DNA of 64,000 bases from Brevundimonas aveniformis DSM 17977. GTDB taxonomy: Bacteria; Pseudomonadota; Alphaproteobacteria; Caulobacterales; Caulobacteraceae. Under the pieces are notes generated by a model. That model was not told the origin of the DNA, did not search any database, and saw only the letters and a list, made by a program, of their open reading frames with translations. A program made the translations under genes and the position numbers. This document shows, piece after piece, positions 35,259 to 46,545 of this stretch (position 1 is the stretch's first letter; each line of letters opens with the position of its first letter). Location of the stretch: NCBI RefSeq assembly GCF_000428765.1, contig NZ_AUAO01000001.1, forward strand, positions 744,001-808,000, read 5' to 3'.

Positions 35259-37799
35259 GTGACTGACCTCTCGGCGCTCGTACCCATCCGTGATGACCTT
35301 CAGGCGGCACGCGACAAGGCTGCCGCGCGACTGGAGGCTGGGCTGGGCGGCGTTGAGACGGCCCGCCTCTACGCCGCGGCCGCCGACCGGGCTGTCACTG
35401 CCGTCTGGGATCTGTTCGGCACCGGCGACACAGACGTCTCGGTTCTGGCGGTCGGCGGCTACGGTCGTGGCGTCCTGGCTCCGTGGTCCGACCTGGATCT
35501 GATGCTGCTGATCCCCGCCAGACTGCCGCCCGACCTGGAGGCCCGGATCGAGGCCGTGCACCATGGGCTGTGGGACTTGGGATTCAAGGTGGGTTGGGCT
35601 GTCCGCACCGAGGCGGAGGCTCTGCGCCTGGCCCGCCAGGACATGACCGTCCGCACCAGTTTGCTTGAAGCCCGCTACCTCGTCGGGGCTGCCGGTCCAG
35701 CGGATCGCTTCCTGTCGCGGTTCCGTCGGGCGGTGAAGAAGGCTGATCCGCGTCCCTTCATTGCGGCCAAGCTCGAGGAGCGGGACATCCGCCACGCCAA
35801 GGCCGGGAGCGTTCGTTATCAGGTCGAGCCCAACGTCAAGGACGGCAAGGGCGGCCTGCGGGATTTAAATACCCTGTACTGGATCGCCCGCTCCCTGGCA
35901 CCGCAGAGCGACATGGGCCGTGCCGCGCTCGAAGGCCTTTTGACCGCGCGCGAACAACGTCTGGCGGCGCAAGCCTTTGATTTCCTGTGGGCGGTTCGCA
36001 TCCATCTGCATCTTCTGGCAGGACGGGCGCAGGACAAGCTCGCCTTTGAATATCAGCCCGAAGTCGCCCGCAGGATGGGTTCAAAGGACCGCAAGGGCGA
36101 GTTGCCGGTCGAACGCTTCATGCGGCGTTATTTCGTCATTGCCCGCGATGTCGGGGCCCTGACCCGGGCGATGTCAGCCAAGCTGGAGGCTCAGCACGCC
36201 AAACAGGCCGGGGGGCTGATGCGGCTCCTGCCCTTGCCGGGTCGACGGCGGAAATCGGCGGTCGACGGCGTAGTTGAGGAAGCCGGCCGCCTGACGGTTA
36301 CGGATGCCACAGCCCTGGCGGACAATCCGGTCCGCATGTTGGAGCTGTTTCGCGAGGCGGATCGCCTCGGTCTTGACCTGCACCCCGATGCCTTCGGGGC
36401 CGTGGCCCGATCGCTGGACCGGGTCACGCCCGCCCTGCGTCGTGATCCAGAGGCGGCGCGGGCCCTGATTGATATTCTGGCGCATGGCAAACGCCCCTAT
36501 CGCACCCTCAGCCTGATGAACGAGGCCGGCCTGCTTGGGCGGTTCGTGCCGGAGTTTGCCCGGGTCGTCGGCCAGACCCAGTTCAACCGCTACCACGCCT
36601 ATACGGTCGACGAGCACACCCTTCAGGCCATCGGCATCCTCCGGGATATCGAGACGGGCACCCTCAAGGACGACCACCCGCTGTCGCATTCGATCTTTCC
36701 ACTGATCGACGACCGGGAGGCCCTTTACCTGGCCCTGCTGCTGCATGATGTCGGCAAGGGGGGAACTCGGGGGCAGCTCGAGGACGGCGCCATCGCCGCG
36801 CGGCGCGCCTGTGAGCGGATGGGTCTGGGCCATGCCCGTGCCGAGCTGGTGGCCTGGCTGGTCGAGCACCACCTGGTCCTGTCCGACTTTGCCCAGAAGC
36901 GCGACGCCGCCGACCCCGCCACCATTGCCGCCTTTGCCGAGATTGTCGGTGACCTGGAGCGCCTTAGAATGCTGCTGGTTCTGACTGCGGCGGATGTGCG
37001 CGCCGTTGGGCCGGGGGTCTGGAACGGCTGGAAGGGCCAGCTGATGCGCGACCTCTATGCCGCCACCGCGGCCCGTTTCCGTGGAGAGGACACCCCGGAT
37101 GACGTGAGCCCTGAGCCGGACGCGGCCCTGATGGCGCGCGCGGTCAAACAGGGGGCGGCGGCTGAACTGGTTCATCGCCCTGCCTGGGATACTGCCGAGC
37201 TTACCTTCGTCGCGCGTGATCGCCACGGCCTGTTCGCCGACGTCGTGGCGACCCTGGCGGCTGAGGGGGCCGATGTGTCGGGGGCGCGTGTGCATACCTC
37301 GGACGACGGCTGGGCCATCGACGTCTTCCAGCTCCAGCACAGCCAGGGCGGGGCCTATGGTGAAGGCGATCATCAGGCCAGCCGGCGTCTGCAAAAGGCC
37401 GTGGTCGATGCGGCCCTGGGTCGGCGTAAGCCGGGGGCCCCAGCCAACGCCACTCCGCGGACATCCGTTTTCGATGTGGCTCCGGTCGTGGTCTTCGACA
37501 ATCCGAACGGCGGTGACGCCACTATTCTCGAAACTTCCGGTCGGGACCGCCCGGGCCTACTGGCGGACCTGGCCGCGGCCTTGTCAGCTTCGGGGCTGAC
37601 CATCCGTTCGGCCCATATCGAAAGCCACGGGGTGCGCGCCGTCGATGCCTTCTACGTCACGACCAGGACAGGCAAGCGCCTGACGGCAAAGGCCGACCAG
37701 GCGCGTGTGCGCGAGGCGTTGCTGGCTGCCCTGAAGCCGCCGGTCGAGCCGGTCGCGCCGAAAAAGATGGCGCGGGCCCGGGCCTCTGCGGCGCGGTAA
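35259..37799 (+). CDS. glnD: Bifunctional PII uridylyltransferase/uridylyl-removing enzyme GlnD
   Basis: 846 aa from GTG 35259 with AGGGG upstream; a non-AUG start at 35184 is in frame but leaves almost no space to the divergent gene. The nucleotidyltransferase domain has VGGYGRGVLAPWSDLDLM. A conserved KDGKGGLRDLNTLYW, an HD phosphohydrolase (LLLHDVGKGG) and two C-terminal ACT domains (ARDRHGLFADVV and GRDRPGLLADLA) follow in the standard order. It uridylylates PII according to glutamine level. It is somewhat shorter than many homologues at the N-terminus. Confidence 0.95.
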   Translation: MTDLSALVPIRDDLQAARDKAAARLEAGLGGVETARLYAAAADRAVTAVWDLFGTGDTDVSVLAVGGYGRGVLAPWSDLDLMLLIPARLPPDLEARIEAVHHGLWDLGFKVGWAVRTEAEALRLARQDMTVRTSLLEARYLVGAAGPADRFLSRFRRAVKKADPRPFIAAKLEERDIRHAKAGSVRYQVEPNVKDGKGGLRDLNTLYWIARSLAPQSDMGRAALEGLLTAREQRLAAQAFDFLWAVRIHLHLLAGRAQDKLAFEYQPEVARRMGSKDRKGELPVERFMRRYFVIARDVGALTRAMSAKLEAQHAKQAGGLMRLLPLPGRRRKSAVDGVVEEAGRLTVTDATALADNPVRMLELFREADRLGLDLHPDAFGAVARSLDRVTPALRRDPEAARALIDILAHGKRPYRTLSLMNEAGLLGRFVPEFARVVGQTQFNRYHAYTVDEHTLQAIGILRDIETGTLKDDHPLSHSIFPLIDDREALYLALLLHDVGKGGTRGQLEDGAIAARRACERMGLGHARAELVAWLVEHHLVLSDFAQKRDAADPATIAAFAEIVGDLERLRMLLVLTAADVRAVGPGVWNGWKGQLMRDLYAATAARFRGEDTPDDVSPEPDAALMARAVKQGAAAELVHRPAWDTAELTFVARDRHGLFADVVATLAAEGADVSGARVHTSDDGWAIDVFQLQHSQGGAYGEGDHQASRRLQKAVVDAALGRRKPGAPANATPRTSVFDVAPVVVFDNPNGGDATILETSGRDRPGLLADLAAALSASGLTIRSAHIESHGVRAVDAFYVTTRTGKRLTAKADQARVREALLAALKPPVEPVAPKKMARARASAAR

Positions 37800-37876
37800 C
37801 TAATCCGAAGGCCGGCCCTGTTTTCCTCAGCCTAATTCGGCTCTAAGTCGAAGCCATAGCGACGCCCGAGATTTCC

Positions 37877-39520
37877 ATGACGACCGAACCCGAGATCCGG
37901 GCCACAGCCTCGACAAATCCGCCCGCACCCGAGCCGCCCAAACAGGGCGGGGTGATGAAATCCTCGGCGATCTTCTCAGGCCTGACCCTGGTCAGCCGGC
38001 TGGTGGGCTTTGCACGCGACATCGCCATCACCGCCTTTCTCGGGGCCTCGTCCGGGCCGGCGGCCGACGCCTATAATACGGCGCTCAGCTTCCCCAATCT
38101 GTTCCGGCGCATCTTCGCCGAAGGGGCCTTCGCCGCCGCCTTCGTGCCGGCCTATGCCAAGACCCTGAAGCAAAAGGGCGAGGCCGAGGCTGACCAGGTC
38201 GCCACCGACGCCCTGGCCACCGTCGCCGTCGTCACCGTCATCCTGACCATCGTGGCCCAGTTGGCGATGCCGTGGCTGATGATGGCCATCAACATCGGCT
38301 TTCTCGATGACCCGGACCGCTTCCGTCTGGCCGTCATTCTGACCCAGATCACCATGCCCTATCTGCCGTGCATGGCGATTGCCGCCCTGTTGTCGGGCGT
38401 GCTGAACGCGCGTGGGCGGTTCATCGTCTCGGGCGCCTATCCGATCCTGATGAACCTGATCATGCTGGCGGCCCTGCTGATCTGGCGGGGCGACCAGATC
38501 CAGTCCGCCTATGCGGCGGCCTGGTCGGTGCTGGTGTCGGGCGTGGCCCAGGCGGGCCTGTGCTGGTGGGGTGTGCGCAGGGCCGGGGCCAATGTGCGCC
38601 TGTCGATGCCCAAACTGACCCCGGCGGTGAAGGCCATCATCATCACCGCCATTCCCGCCGCCATCGGCAATTCCGCAACCCAGATCAACGTCTTCATCTC
38701 GGGCAATCTGGCGTCCTTCGTCGACGGCGGCCGCACCTGGCTGGCGACGGCGGACCGGCTTTATCAGCTGCCGCTCGGCCTCATCGGCGTGGCCATCGGC
38801 ATTGCGCTTTTGCCCAAGCTGTCATCGGCCATCGCCTCGGAAGATCGCGGTCAGGAACAGGCCTCGATGGACGAGGCCCTGGTGCTGTCCATGGCCCTGA
38901 CCCTGCCCGCAGCGGCGGCCATCATGGCCATGCCCCTGTTCCTCATCGACGGCCTGTTCACGCGCGGCGAGTTCCTGGCGTTCGACGCCGAGAACACCGC
39001 GCGCGCCCTGCTTCAGTTCGGCTGGGGCGTGCCGGCCTTCGTTCTTATCCGCGTTCTGGCCCCTGGCTTCTTCGCCCGTCAGGACACCAAGACCCCGATG
39101 GTCTTCGCCCTGGTTTCGGTGGCGGTGAATGCGGCCTTGGCTATCCTGCTGTTCAATATCGGTTGGGGCGTGTCCGGCATCGCCGCCGCCACCTCGACCG
39201 CGGCCTGGGTCAACGCCGGTCTTCTGGGGTTCACCCTGTTCCGGCGCGACCACTACCGCCCGGGACCGTCCGCAGTGTCGCGCCTGATCCGCGTCCTGAT
39301 CGCCTCTGCGGCGCTGGGCGCGGTGCTGGTTTTGGCCCAGATGTATCGCCCGATGATCGAGGCACCGATCGCCGCCCTGACCGAACACGGTGCCAAGGAG
39401 ATCGCCCTGATCCTGACCACCGGCGTCGGTGGGCTGGTCTATCTGGTGCTGTTGTTCGTCACCCGCGCGGTCACCATCGGCGAGATCAAGGGCCTGCTGA
39501 GACGCGAACGCCGCGCCTGA
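37877..39520 (+). CDS. murJ: Lipid II flippase MurJ
   Basis: 547-aa MOP-superfamily protein with 14 expected helices. [52 protein letters not shown] and [13 protein letters not shown] are MurJ signatures, including the Arg residues lining the cavity. It flips lipid II across the cytoplasmic membrane for peptidoglycan synthesis. A short acidic/proline-rich N-terminal leader (about 30 residues) precedes the fold. It follows glnD by 77 bp and precedes trpS, a common alphaproteobacterial order. Confidence 0.95.
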   Translation: MTTEPEIRATASTNPPAPEPPKQGGVMKSSAIFSGLTLVSRLVGFARDIAITAFLGASSGPAADAYNTALSFPNLFRRIFAEGAFAAAFVPAYAKTLKQKGEAEADQVATDALATVAVVTVILTIVAQLAMPWLMMAINIGFLDDPDRFRLAVILTQITMPYLPCMAIAALLSGVLNARGRFIVSGAYPILMNLIMLAALLIWRGDQIQSAYAAAWSVLVSGVAQAGLCWWGVRRAGANVRLSMPKLTPAVKAIIITAIPAAIGNSATQINVFISGNLASFVDGGRTWLATADRLYQLPLGLIGVAIGIALLPKLSSAIASEDRGQEQASMDEALVLSMALTLPAAAAIMAMPLFLIDGLFTRGEFLAFDAENTARALLQFGWGVPAFVLIRVLAPGFFARQDTKTPMVFALVSVAVNAALAILLFNIGWGVSGIAAATSTAAWVNAGLLGFTLFRRDHYRPGPSAVSRLIRVLIASAALGAVLVLAQMYRPMIEAPIAALTEHGAKEIALILTTGVGGLVYLVLLFVTRAVTIGEIKGLLRRERRA

Positions 39521-39560
39521 CGGCTTGCCGCCGGGCGCGGAAGGCTCTAGGCGCGGGGCC

Positions 39561-40598
39561 ATGTCTGACGCTTCCCCTCCCGCCTACACCGGCCCGCGCC
39601 GGATTCTCTCCGGCATCCAGGCCTCCGGTGCCCTGCATCTGGGCAACTATCTGGGCGCCCTGAAGCGGTTCGTCGCCCTTCAAGACCAGGGCGACCCCCT
39701 GTTCGTCTTCGTGGCCGATATGCACGCCATCACCGTGTGGCAGGACCCGGCGCTGTTGGCCCAACAGACGCGCGAGATCGCCGCCGCCTATCTGGCCTCG
39801 GGTCTGGACCCGGCCAAGGCGGCTATCTTCCCGCAATCGGCGGTGCCACAGCACGCCGAGCTGGCCTGGATCTTCAACTGCGTCGCCCGCCTCGGCTGGC
39901 TCGACCGCATGACCCAGTTCAAGGAGAAGTCCGGCAAGCACAAGGAACGCTCGTCGGTCGGCCTCTACACCTATCCGGTGCTCCAGGCGGCGGACATCCT
40001 GCTCTACAAGGCCACCGAGGTTCCGGTCGGCGAGGACCAGAAACAGCACCTTGAGCTGACCCGCGACATCGCCGCCAAGTTCAACAACGACTTCTCGGCA
40101 CCCGGCTTCTTTCCCCTGCCCGAGCCGCTGATCCAGGGGCCGGGCACGCGCGTGATGAGCTTGCGCGACGGCGCGGCCAAGATGTCCAAGTCCGACCCGT
40201 CGGACGCCAGCCGCATCAACCTGACCGACGATGCCGACGCCATCAGCCAGAAGATCAAGAAATCCAAGACCGACATGGGGGTGATGCCCGAGGTCGGCGC
40301 GGCGCTGGATGACCGGCCCGAGGTCAGGAACCTGATCGCCATCTACGCCGCCCTGTCGGACCAGACGCGCGATCAGGTCACCGCTGACTTCGCCGGTCAG
40401 GGCTTCGGTGCCTTCAAGCCCAAACTGGCCGAGCTGGCCGTCGAGGCCCTCGCGCCCATCACCGCCGAAATGCGCCGCCTGATGGCTGACCCGGCGGAGA
40501 TCGACCGGGTGCTGTCCGCCGGCGCCGAACAGGCGCGGAACATCGCCGCGCCGGTGGTGGCCGAAACCAAGCGGATCGTGGGGTTCTGGCGGGGCTAG
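39561..40598 (+). CDS. trpS: Tryptophanyl-tRNA synthetase
   Basis: 345 aa from ATG 39561 (an in-frame ATG 12 codons upstream is unlikely). Class I signatures: [14 protein letters not shown] (HIGH-equivalent, residues 21 onward) and [10 protein letters not shown] (KMSKS). [17 protein letters not shown] is the tryptophan/adenylate segment. It charges tRNA-Trp in the cytosol. It begins 40 bp downstream of murJ. Confidence 0.97.
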   Translation: MSDASPPAYTGPRRILSGIQASGALHLGNYLGALKRFVALQDQGDPLFVFVADMHAITVWQDPALLAQQTREIAAAYLASGLDPAKAAIFPQSAVPQHAELAWIFNCVARLGWLDRMTQFKEKSGKHKERSSVGLYTYPVLQAADILLYKATEVPVGEDQKQHLELTRDIAAKFNNDFSAPGFFPLPEPLIQGPGTRVMSLRDGAAKMSKSDPSDASRINLTDDADAISQKIKKSKTDMGVMPEVGAALDDRPEVRNLIAIYAALSDQTRDQVTADFAGQGFGAFKPKLAELAVEALAPITAEMRRLMADPAEIDRVLSAGAEQARNIAAPVVAETKRIVGFWRG

Positions 40599-40659
40599 GC
40601 GACGTTTCAACCGCAATTTCCGGGATGAAAGCGCCCCCGCAGTCCGCCACACCGTCGCC

Positions 40660-41334
40660 ATGACCCACCCCCTCGACCGCCCCGTCTGGAACGCCTTGAC
40701 CGGCCGTCAGGCTCATCTCGCCCTCCGCGAGGGCGATGCCGTGCGGTTGCGGCCCGATGTCGGGGTGTTCGTGGCCGGCAAGGACGCCGGCTCAACCGAC
40801 GATCTTCAGGCCATCTGTGCCCGCTATCCCGGTGCCGGGTCGCTGGAGGCGGAAGGCACGCCGCTGGCCGGGTGGACGCCGCCGGGCGTCGCGCCGACGC
40901 TGAACGCCGTCCTGGCCCAGATGGTGGCCACCACGGTCACGTCCGGCCCTTCGGTCGACTGGACGGCGCTGGGTGAGGCCGATGCGAAGGACATCTACGA
41001 CCTGGCCATGCTTACCAACCCCGGCCCGTTCCGGCCCCGCACCTTCGACTTCGGCGGCTATATCGGCGTGCGTGAACACGGCCGGCTGATCGCCATGGCC
41101 GGGACCCGCCTCAGGGTCGAGGGCTTTTCCGAGGTGTCGGCGGTCTGCACCCACCCGGACCATCGCGGCCGGGGTCTGGCCAGCGCCCTGATGCGCGTGG
41201 TCATCGGGCACATTCTGGATGAGGGCGACGCCTGTTTCCTGCACGCCTTTGCGGATCGCGCGGCGACCATCAGCCTGTACCGTTCGTTGGGCTTCGAAAT
41301 CCGCCAGAGGATCGTCTACACGACCTTTGCCTGA
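40660..41334 (+). CDS. GNAT-family N-acetyltransferase (FR47-like)
   Basis: 224 aa. The C-terminal half (about 120-224) is a GNAT domain: [39 protein letters not shown] (the acetyl-CoA pyrophosphate loop, RGRGLA) and [21 protein letters not shown]. The N-terminal half looks like a separate sensing or second degenerate domain ([17 protein letters not shown]). The acceptor substrate cannot be predicted. It stands alone after trpS and converges with the hydrolase gene. Confidence 0.85.
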   Translation: MTHPLDRPVWNALTGRQAHLALREGDAVRLRPDVGVFVAGKDAGSTDDLQAICARYPGAGSLEAEGTPLAGWTPPGVAPTLNAVLAQMVATTVTSGPSVDWTALGEADAKDIYDLAMLTNPGPFRPRTFDFGGYIGVREHGRLIAMAGTRLRVEGFSEVSAVCTHPDHRGRGLASALMRVVIGHILDEGDACFLHAFADRAATISLYRSLGFEIRQRIVYTTFA

Positions 41335-41342
41335 GCTGGGCG

Positions 41343-42092
41343 TCAGAGCCGATCCAGGAACGCCTCGAACCGCATCAGCGATTCCAGCGTCAGCTCCGGG
41401 TCGTGCCGCATCATCCCCAGGCCCGTCGGCTCGTCGAAGGCATGGGTGCCGCCGGCGATCCAGACCTCCACAGGGGTTCCATCGCGCGCCACCCGGTCGT
41501 GCACAGTTCGGGCGTTGGGCACGCTGGTCAGGTGATCATCACGCGCAATCACGGCCAAGGCTTGCGGATGTCGCACCCAAGGTCGTGTACGGCTCAGCGC
41601 GCCGGGTCCGACATAGGGATAGTACAGTCCCAACCCGACGACGCCGTTCAGCGCGGTGCGCGCCACTTGCGGGTCGGCCAGTCCGGCTTCACCGGAACGG
41701 TCCAACGCCATGGTCATCAGATCCATCATCGACCACGAGCCGTGGCTCCATCCGGCCAGCACCAGTTTGGCGGCATCGACATCCGGGCGCTGAGCGATGC
41801 CCCAGACGGCGGCGGCCACATCGCCCGCCCGCTCCGGCCCGCGCAGCATCATGCCGGTGCAGACCATGGCCAGGCTGAAATCGCGGCCCCAGCCGCGCGG
41901 GGCGTAGGAATCCATGACAAAGGCCCGCCAGCCAGCGTTGACCGCGGCCTCGGCATAGCGGGGCAGATGCGGCCTCAGGCCGCCGCAGCCGTGGAACAGG
42001 ATCACCGCCGGTCGGGGTGTCCCATCGTCCGGGCCGTAGGCGATGACGTGCGGCTCGAGTCGGGCCCAGCGTTCGGCGACGGTGTCGGTCAA
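41343..42092 (-). CDS. Alpha/beta-hydrolase (dienelactone hydrolase-like)
   Basis: 249 aa. Hydrolase landmarks: [27 protein letters not shown] (oxyanion region), nucleophile elbow GWSHGSW, ARDDHL (acid) and the catalytic His in GGTHAFDEP. There is no signal peptide. The family covers dienelactone hydrolases and many esterases; the substrate is unknown. Its start overlaps purH by 4 bp, placing it as the last gene of the long minus-strand run. Confidence 0.82.
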   Translation of the reverse strand: MTDTVAERWARLEPHVIAYGPDDGTPRPAVILFHGCGGLRPHLPRYAEAAVNAGWRAFVMDSYAPRGWGRDFSLAMVCTGMMLRGPERAGDVAAAVWGIAQRPDVDAAKLVLAGWSHGSWSMMDLMTMALDRSGEAGLADPQVARTALNGVVGLGLYYPYVGPGALSRTRPWVRHPQALAVIARDDHLTSVPNARTVHDRVARDGTPVEVWIAGGTHAFDEPTGLGMMRHDPELTLESLMRFEAFLDRL

Positions 42093-43693
42093 TGGCGGAA
42101 CACCCGGGTGCCGGTGAAGGCCATGGCGATTCCCTTTTCGTCGGCGGCGGCGATGACCTCTTCGTCGCGGATTGATCCGCCCGGCTGGATCACGCTGGTG
42201 GCCCCGGCCGCGACCGCTTCGAGCAGGCCGTCGGCGAAGGGGAAGAAGGCTTCCGACGCACAGGCAGAGCCCTGCGCCAGGGAATGATTCAGCCCCTTGG
42301 CCTCACCGGCCTCTCGCGCGCGGATGGCGGCGATGCGGGCACTGTCGCGCCTGTTCATCTGGCCGGCACCGATGCCCGCCGTCTGGCCGTCCTTGGCATA
42401 GACGATGGCATTGGACTTGACGTGCTTGGCCACGGTGAAGGCGAACAGCATGTCCTGGACCTCCTGATCGGTCGGCTGGCGCCGGGTGACGATCTTCAGG
42501 TCCTCGGGCCGGATCAGGCTGCGATCGCGCGACTGCACCAGAAAGCCGCCGGCGACCGAGCGGAACACCTCTCCGACCCCTTGCGGATCGGGCAGGCCGT
42601 CCGTGATCAGCAGGCGCAGGTTCTTCTTGGCCGCAAAGACCGCGCGCGCCTCCTCGTCGGCGCCCGGCGCGATCACGACCTCGGTGAAGATGTCGGTGAT
42701 GGCCCGCGCGTCAGCCCCGTTCAGGGGTCGGTTGACCGCAATCACTCCGCCGAAGGCCGAGACGGAATCGCACTCCAGCGCCCGCGCATAGGCCTCCGAC
42801 AGGTTCCGGCCAACGGCGACGCCGCAAGGATTGGCGTGTTTGACGATGACACAGGCCGGGGCGGTGAACTCCGCCACCAACTCATAGGCCGCATCGGCGT
42901 CGGCGATGTTGTTGTAGCCCAGCTCCTTGCCCTGAACCTGTTCGGCATGGGCGACGCCGGGCCGCGTCTCGCCGGTGCGATAAAAGGCCCCGGTCTGGTG
43001 TGGGTTCTCGCCGTAGCGCAGGGTCTGGGCCAGCGACCCGGCGATCGTCGTGCGGGCCGGAGCCTCGTCGCCGACCTGAGCGGCGAACCAGCCTGATACC
43101 GCCGCATCATAGGCCGCCGTGCGCGCAAAGGCCCGTGCCGCCAGCCGCTTTCTGAGCTCCAGGGACGTCGCCCCATCGGCCTTTAGCGCCGCCAGCGTCT
43201 CGTCCAGTCCGGCCTTGTCGACACAGACCGTGACATAGCCGTGGTTCTTGGCCGAGGACCGGATCATCGCCGGCCCGCCGATGTCGATATTCTCGACCGC
43301 GGCTTCAAAGTCGCCGCCCGACGCCACCGTCGCCTCGAACGGATAGAGGTCGATCCACACCAGGTCGATCGGTCCAATACCGTGCTCAGCCATGGCCTGG
43401 GCGTGGGTCGGGGCGTCGCGCACGCCCAGGAGACCGCCGTGCACGACCGGGTGCAGCGTCTTGACCCGTCCGTCCATCATCTCGGGAAAGCCCGTCAGAT
43501 CGGCCACATCCTTCACCGGTAGGCCAAATCCTTCGATCGCCGCGCGGGTGCCGCCGGTCGACACCAGCTCGACCCCCAGGTCGTGCAGAGCGCGTGCCGC
43601 CACCTCGAGCCCGCTCTTGTCGGACAGGGAGATCAGGGCGCGACCGGGGACCACGCGATCAGGCGGCGGCGGAAAGTCAGGGGCGGCGGGCAT
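42089..43693 (-). CDS. purH: Bifunctional AICAR transformylase/IMP cyclohydrolase PurH
   Basis: 534 aa. N-terminal IMP cyclohydrolase (MGS-like, [35 protein letters not shown]) and C-terminal AICAR transformylase ([39 protein letters not shown]-like [17 protein letters not shown]). It catalyses the last two steps of purine synthesis. The intergenic gap to the CapD-like gene upstream is only 35 bp, so it is probably cotranscribed with the envelope-sugar genes. Confidence 0.97.
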   Translation of the reverse strand: MPAAPDFPPPPDRVVPGRALISLSDKSGLEVAARALHDLGVELVSTGGTRAAIEGFGLPVKDVADLTGFPEMMDGRVKTLHPVVHGGLLGVRDAPTHAQAMAEHGIGPIDLVWIDLYPFEATVASGGDFEAAVENIDIGGPAMIRSSAKNHGYVTVCVDKAGLDETLAALKADGATSLELRKRLAARAFARTAAYDAAVSGWFAAQVGDEAPARTTIAGSLAQTLRYGENPHQTGAFYRTGETRPGVAHAEQVQGKELGYNNIADADAAYELVAEFTAPACVIVKHANPCGVAVGRNLSEAYARALECDSVSAFGGVIAVNRPLNGADARAITDIFTEVVIAPGADEEARAVFAAKKNLRLLITDGLPDPQGVGEVFRSVAGGFLVQSRDRSLIRPEDLKIVTRRQPTDQEVQDMLFAFTVAKHVKSNAIVYAKDGQTAGIGAGQMNRRDSARIAAIRAREAGEAKGLNHSLAQGSACASEAFFPFADGLLEAVAAGATSVIQPGGSIRDEEVIAAADEKGIAMAFTGTRVFRH

Positions 43694-43728
43694 GGGAGGT
43701 CTGTTTCGTTTTGGGGAGGGGAAGGATG

Positions 43729-44799
43729 TCAGCGACGACTGAATTCGGGTTCGAGCGCCTCGAGGCGGGCGAGGGTCTCTGCCTCGTCCCGCGCGGCTGC
43801 GGCGGCGAGGAGCGCGTCCAGGTCAGGCTTGAGCGATTCCAGGCTCGCCGTCTCGGCGCGCGCGGCCATCACGCCATCAATACGCGTCGGGCTGACATCC
43901 TCTTCAGCGTAGAAGATTTCCTCCGTCAGCTTCTCACCGGGACGAAGATCCGTGTACTGAATTTTTATGTCCAGGTCGGGCTCGAGACCGGCCAGGCGGA
44001 TCAGCTGGCGGGCCAGATCATCGATCCGCACCGCCTCGCCCATGTCGAGCACGAAGACATCGGCCTTTCCAGCGTCAGGCAGGGTTGCCGCCTGAAGCAC
44101 CAGCTCGGCCGCCTCTCCCACCGTCATGAACCAGCGGGTCATGTCTCGGTGCGTCACCGTGACCGGCCCGCCGCGCGCGATCTGCCGCTCGAACAGAGGA
44201 ACGACGGAGCCGGTCGAGCCCAGCACATTGCCGAACCGGACGATGGCGGCCCGCGTGAGAGAATCTGCCGCCAGGGCCTGCACGACCCGCTCGCCGACCC
44301 GCTTGGTGGCCCCCATCACATTGGTTGGATTGACCGCCTTGTCGGTCGAAACAAAGACGAAGGCCTCCGACGCCTCGCGTGCCAGTTCCATCACATGCAC
44401 GACGCCACCGACATTGGTGAGGACGGCTTCGCACGGGTGCGTCTCCATCAACGGAACATGCTTGAGCGCGGCGGCGTGCAGAACGATTTCAGGGCGGTGC
44501 TGTTCGAAGACCTGCTCCAGGCGGGCGCGGTCGCGTACATCGCCCAGCGCTACCGCCCAGCTTGTGTTTGAGCCCGTCTCGGCCAGGTGTTGATCCAGGC
44601 CGTAGAGATTGAATTCCGACGCATCCAGAAGGATCAACCGTTCAGGCCCCTGGGCGGCGGCGCGTCGGGTTAGTTCGCCGCCGATTGTGCCGCCGGCTCC
44701 TGTCACCAGAACCCGCTTACCTCGAATGAGGTCGCGTGTGCGTGCCGGGTCAAGCGTTCGGGGCTTGCGTGACAGGATGGAGGTCGGGGTGGCGTTCAT
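43729..44799 (-). CDS. CapD/FlaA1-type nucleotide-sugar 4,6-dehydratase, soluble form
   Basis: 356 aa. An extended SDR with [37 protein letters not shown] and [17 protein letters not shown], the CapD/FlaA1 signatures, where the usual Tyr is replaced by Met as in that group. [17 protein letters not shown] and [13 protein letters not shown] follow. It lacks the N-terminal membrane domain of full-length CapD proteins, as FlaA1/PseB do. It likely converts UDP-GlcNAc to a 4-keto-6-deoxy sugar. Overlaps the heparinase-like gene by 4 bp. Confidence 0.9.
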   Translation of the reverse strand: MNATPTSILSRKPRTLDPARTRDLIRGKRVLVTGAGGTIGGELTRRAAAQGPERLILLDASEFNLYGLDQHLAETGSNTSWAVALGDVRDRARLEQVFEQHRPEIVLHAAALKHVPLMETHPCEAVLTNVGGVVHVMELAREASEAFVFVSTDKAVNPTNVMGATKRVGERVVQALAADSLTRAAIVRFGNVLGSTGSVVPLFERQIARGGPVTVTHRDMTRWFMTVGEAAELVLQAATLPDAGKADVFVLDMGEAVRIDDLARQLIRLAGLEPDLDIKIQYTDLRPGEKLTEEIFYAEEDVSPTRIDGVMAARAETASLESLKPDLDALLAAAAARDEAETLARLEALEPEFSRR

Positions 44800-46544
44800 G
44801 CCGGCGTTTCCGTCGCACCGGCGGGCTCGAGCTTCCAGCGCACACGGCTTTCGGCATCGGTGCGAACACTTCCGCGCAGGACGATCTGGACCGAGCGCCG
44901 GGTCAGGCCGTTCTCGAAACAGGCGCTGGGTTCAATGGCGACATCGGCGGCGTCGCTACGGAAGAACCAGCCCCGGCCGGACTCGCCGCGCAGAATGACG
45001 CTACGCCGGTCGCGCGCCATCGAGGCCGTCGCCCCAGGCTGGAGAAAGAAACGCACGGCATAGGGTGCCGCCAGGGCATTGACCGCCGGGCCGGTGGGAA
45101 CCAGCCGTTCCTCGCCGCGCACCTCGTCGAGCCGCTGGTCCAGATACAACCGCCGCTCGTGCCGCAGGCCATAGTCGGGAACCCAGCCGTCATGGCCGGT
45201 TTCGACCAGGATCGCGCCTTCGCCGGCTTCCCGACTGACAGTGACCTGCATCGGAGGAACCTTGAGCCGAGGCCCCAGTATCCGCTCCATCCGGCCCGAC
45301 AGAATCTCGCCGATCGAGCCTTCGCCTAAGCTCAAAGTCGAGGCGGCGGGGGTCAGACGAAAACCCTGCCGATCATGGGCGCGTTCACTCCAGCCGGAAT
45401 TGGTAATCAGGCGGTCGCGGCCACACACGATCTCAAGCGCGGCGGGCTGGGCGCAGGCGGTTTGCGGAAAGGCCGAGGCCGCCGGTGCGCCCGCGTCAAG
45501 AATGATGTGCATCATCTGACCGTCCAGCCGCTCATAACCACCCGCCATAAGGCGTTCGGCTCCGGCGGGACTTCCGGTGTCGTCGTGGGCGCGGGCCGCG
45601 GCAACGCGCTGCGGCGTCAGCATTTCTCCGCCCTGAAAGGCGGCCAGACGCCCATCGGGCAGCGTCAGGGATCGCAAGCCCGCCGTCAGCCGATCAATGG
45701 CACGCCGGACCTCCTGTGGCGGCTCTTCGCCGATCTGAAGTAGGGCATCGTCGACGCTGAGCAGATCGAACAGCAGCTCCAGCCCGGCCTCGGGATTGCG
45801 GCTGGCGTGACAGCCATCAGCCAAAACTGTGCGGGGAAGGGCCTTGCGAAGCAGGGCCAGGCCCTTGCGCAGGATGGGCCCACCTGCGGCCTCGTCCAAG
45901 GCCGCCCCAGCGAGAACCTGGGCGCAGGCGAATTCGGCCTCCTGGGCGCGAACGCCCAGTCGGGAGAGATGTCGGGCTTGCCGCGCCAGCAGGTCTGCCA
46001 GCCGGGCCCGATCCGCTTCGGAGGTGGAGGCTCCGATACGCCGGCCCCAGCAAGCGAGGTTAATCACGCGCCGGGGCAGGGTTTCAGGCCCCCAGGAGAA
46101 GGCGTTCCATTTTCCAAATACCTCCGCCCAGGCCAGGATCAGACGCAGAGCCTCACGCGGGGCGCGGTCCCCGGCGGCCATCAGGTCCGGCAGCCAGTTG
46201 AACCGATGAAGCTCGACCGCAAACCGGCGCGTCGGGCAGGGGCGATCCCAGATATCGCCCGACGAGCCGACATCGACCACCGACCCGGCGATGACGAAAC
46301 GGCCCGAGGCTGTGGATCGTCCCACAGCTGAATCCGGTGGGCGGAAGTCACGCGGCGAACAGGCGAACCCGTTGGCGCGCGGGCGGCTCAGGGTCCAGAC
46401 GTATCCGGGGGCTCCAAACAACTCAGCCGAGGCCTGCCGGCTGATGAGCCGACCGGTCGCCCGCAGCCAGGTCAGGTCCGGCATCTGGGGTGCCCTGAGA
46501 TCCGGCAGGCGGAAGCGGCTGTCGGCCGTGTCGCTCACGGTCAC
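44796..46544 (-). CDS. Heparinase II/III-family protein
   Basis: 582 aa. The N-terminal half is an alpha/alpha toroid (WGPETLPRRVINLACWGRRIG, AFACAQVLAGAAL-like segments). The C-terminal half is a heparinase II/III beta-domain (AGGYERLDGQMMHIILDAGAPAA, NSGWSERAHDRQGFRLTPAASTLSLG, GHDGWVPDYGLRHERRLYLD). GTG start at 46544 or 46538. There is no signal peptide, so it may be cytosolic or periplasmic by another route. Caulobacterales commonly carry this gene near rpe/purH; whether it cleaves a polysaccharide is unproven. Confidence 0.88.
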   Translation of the reverse strand: MTVSDTADSRFRLPDLRAPQMPDLTWLRATGRLISRQASAELFGAPGYVWTLSRPRANGFACSPRDFRPPDSAVGRSTASGRFVIAGSVVDVGSSGDIWDRPCPTRRFAVELHRFNWLPDLMAAGDRAPREALRLILAWAEVFGKWNAFSWGPETLPRRVINLACWGRRIGASTSEADRARLADLLARQARHLSRLGVRAQEAEFACAQVLAGAALDEAAGGPILRKGLALLRKALPRTVLADGCHASRNPEAGLELLFDLLSVDDALLQIGEEPPQEVRRAIDRLTAGLRSLTLPDGRLAAFQGGEMLTPQRVAAARAHDDTGSPAGAERLMAGGYERLDGQMMHIILDAGAPAASAFPQTACAQPAALEIVCGRDRLITNSGWSERAHDRQGFRLTPAASTLSLGEGSIGEILSGRMERILGPRLKVPPMQVTVSREAGEGAILVETGHDGWVPDYGLRHERRLYLDQRLDEVRGEERLVPTGPAVNALAAPYAVRFFLQPGATASMARDRRSVILRGESGRGWFFRSDAADVAIEPSACFENGLTRRSVQIVLRGSVRTDAESRVRWKLEPAGATETPA

Positions 46545-46545
46545 C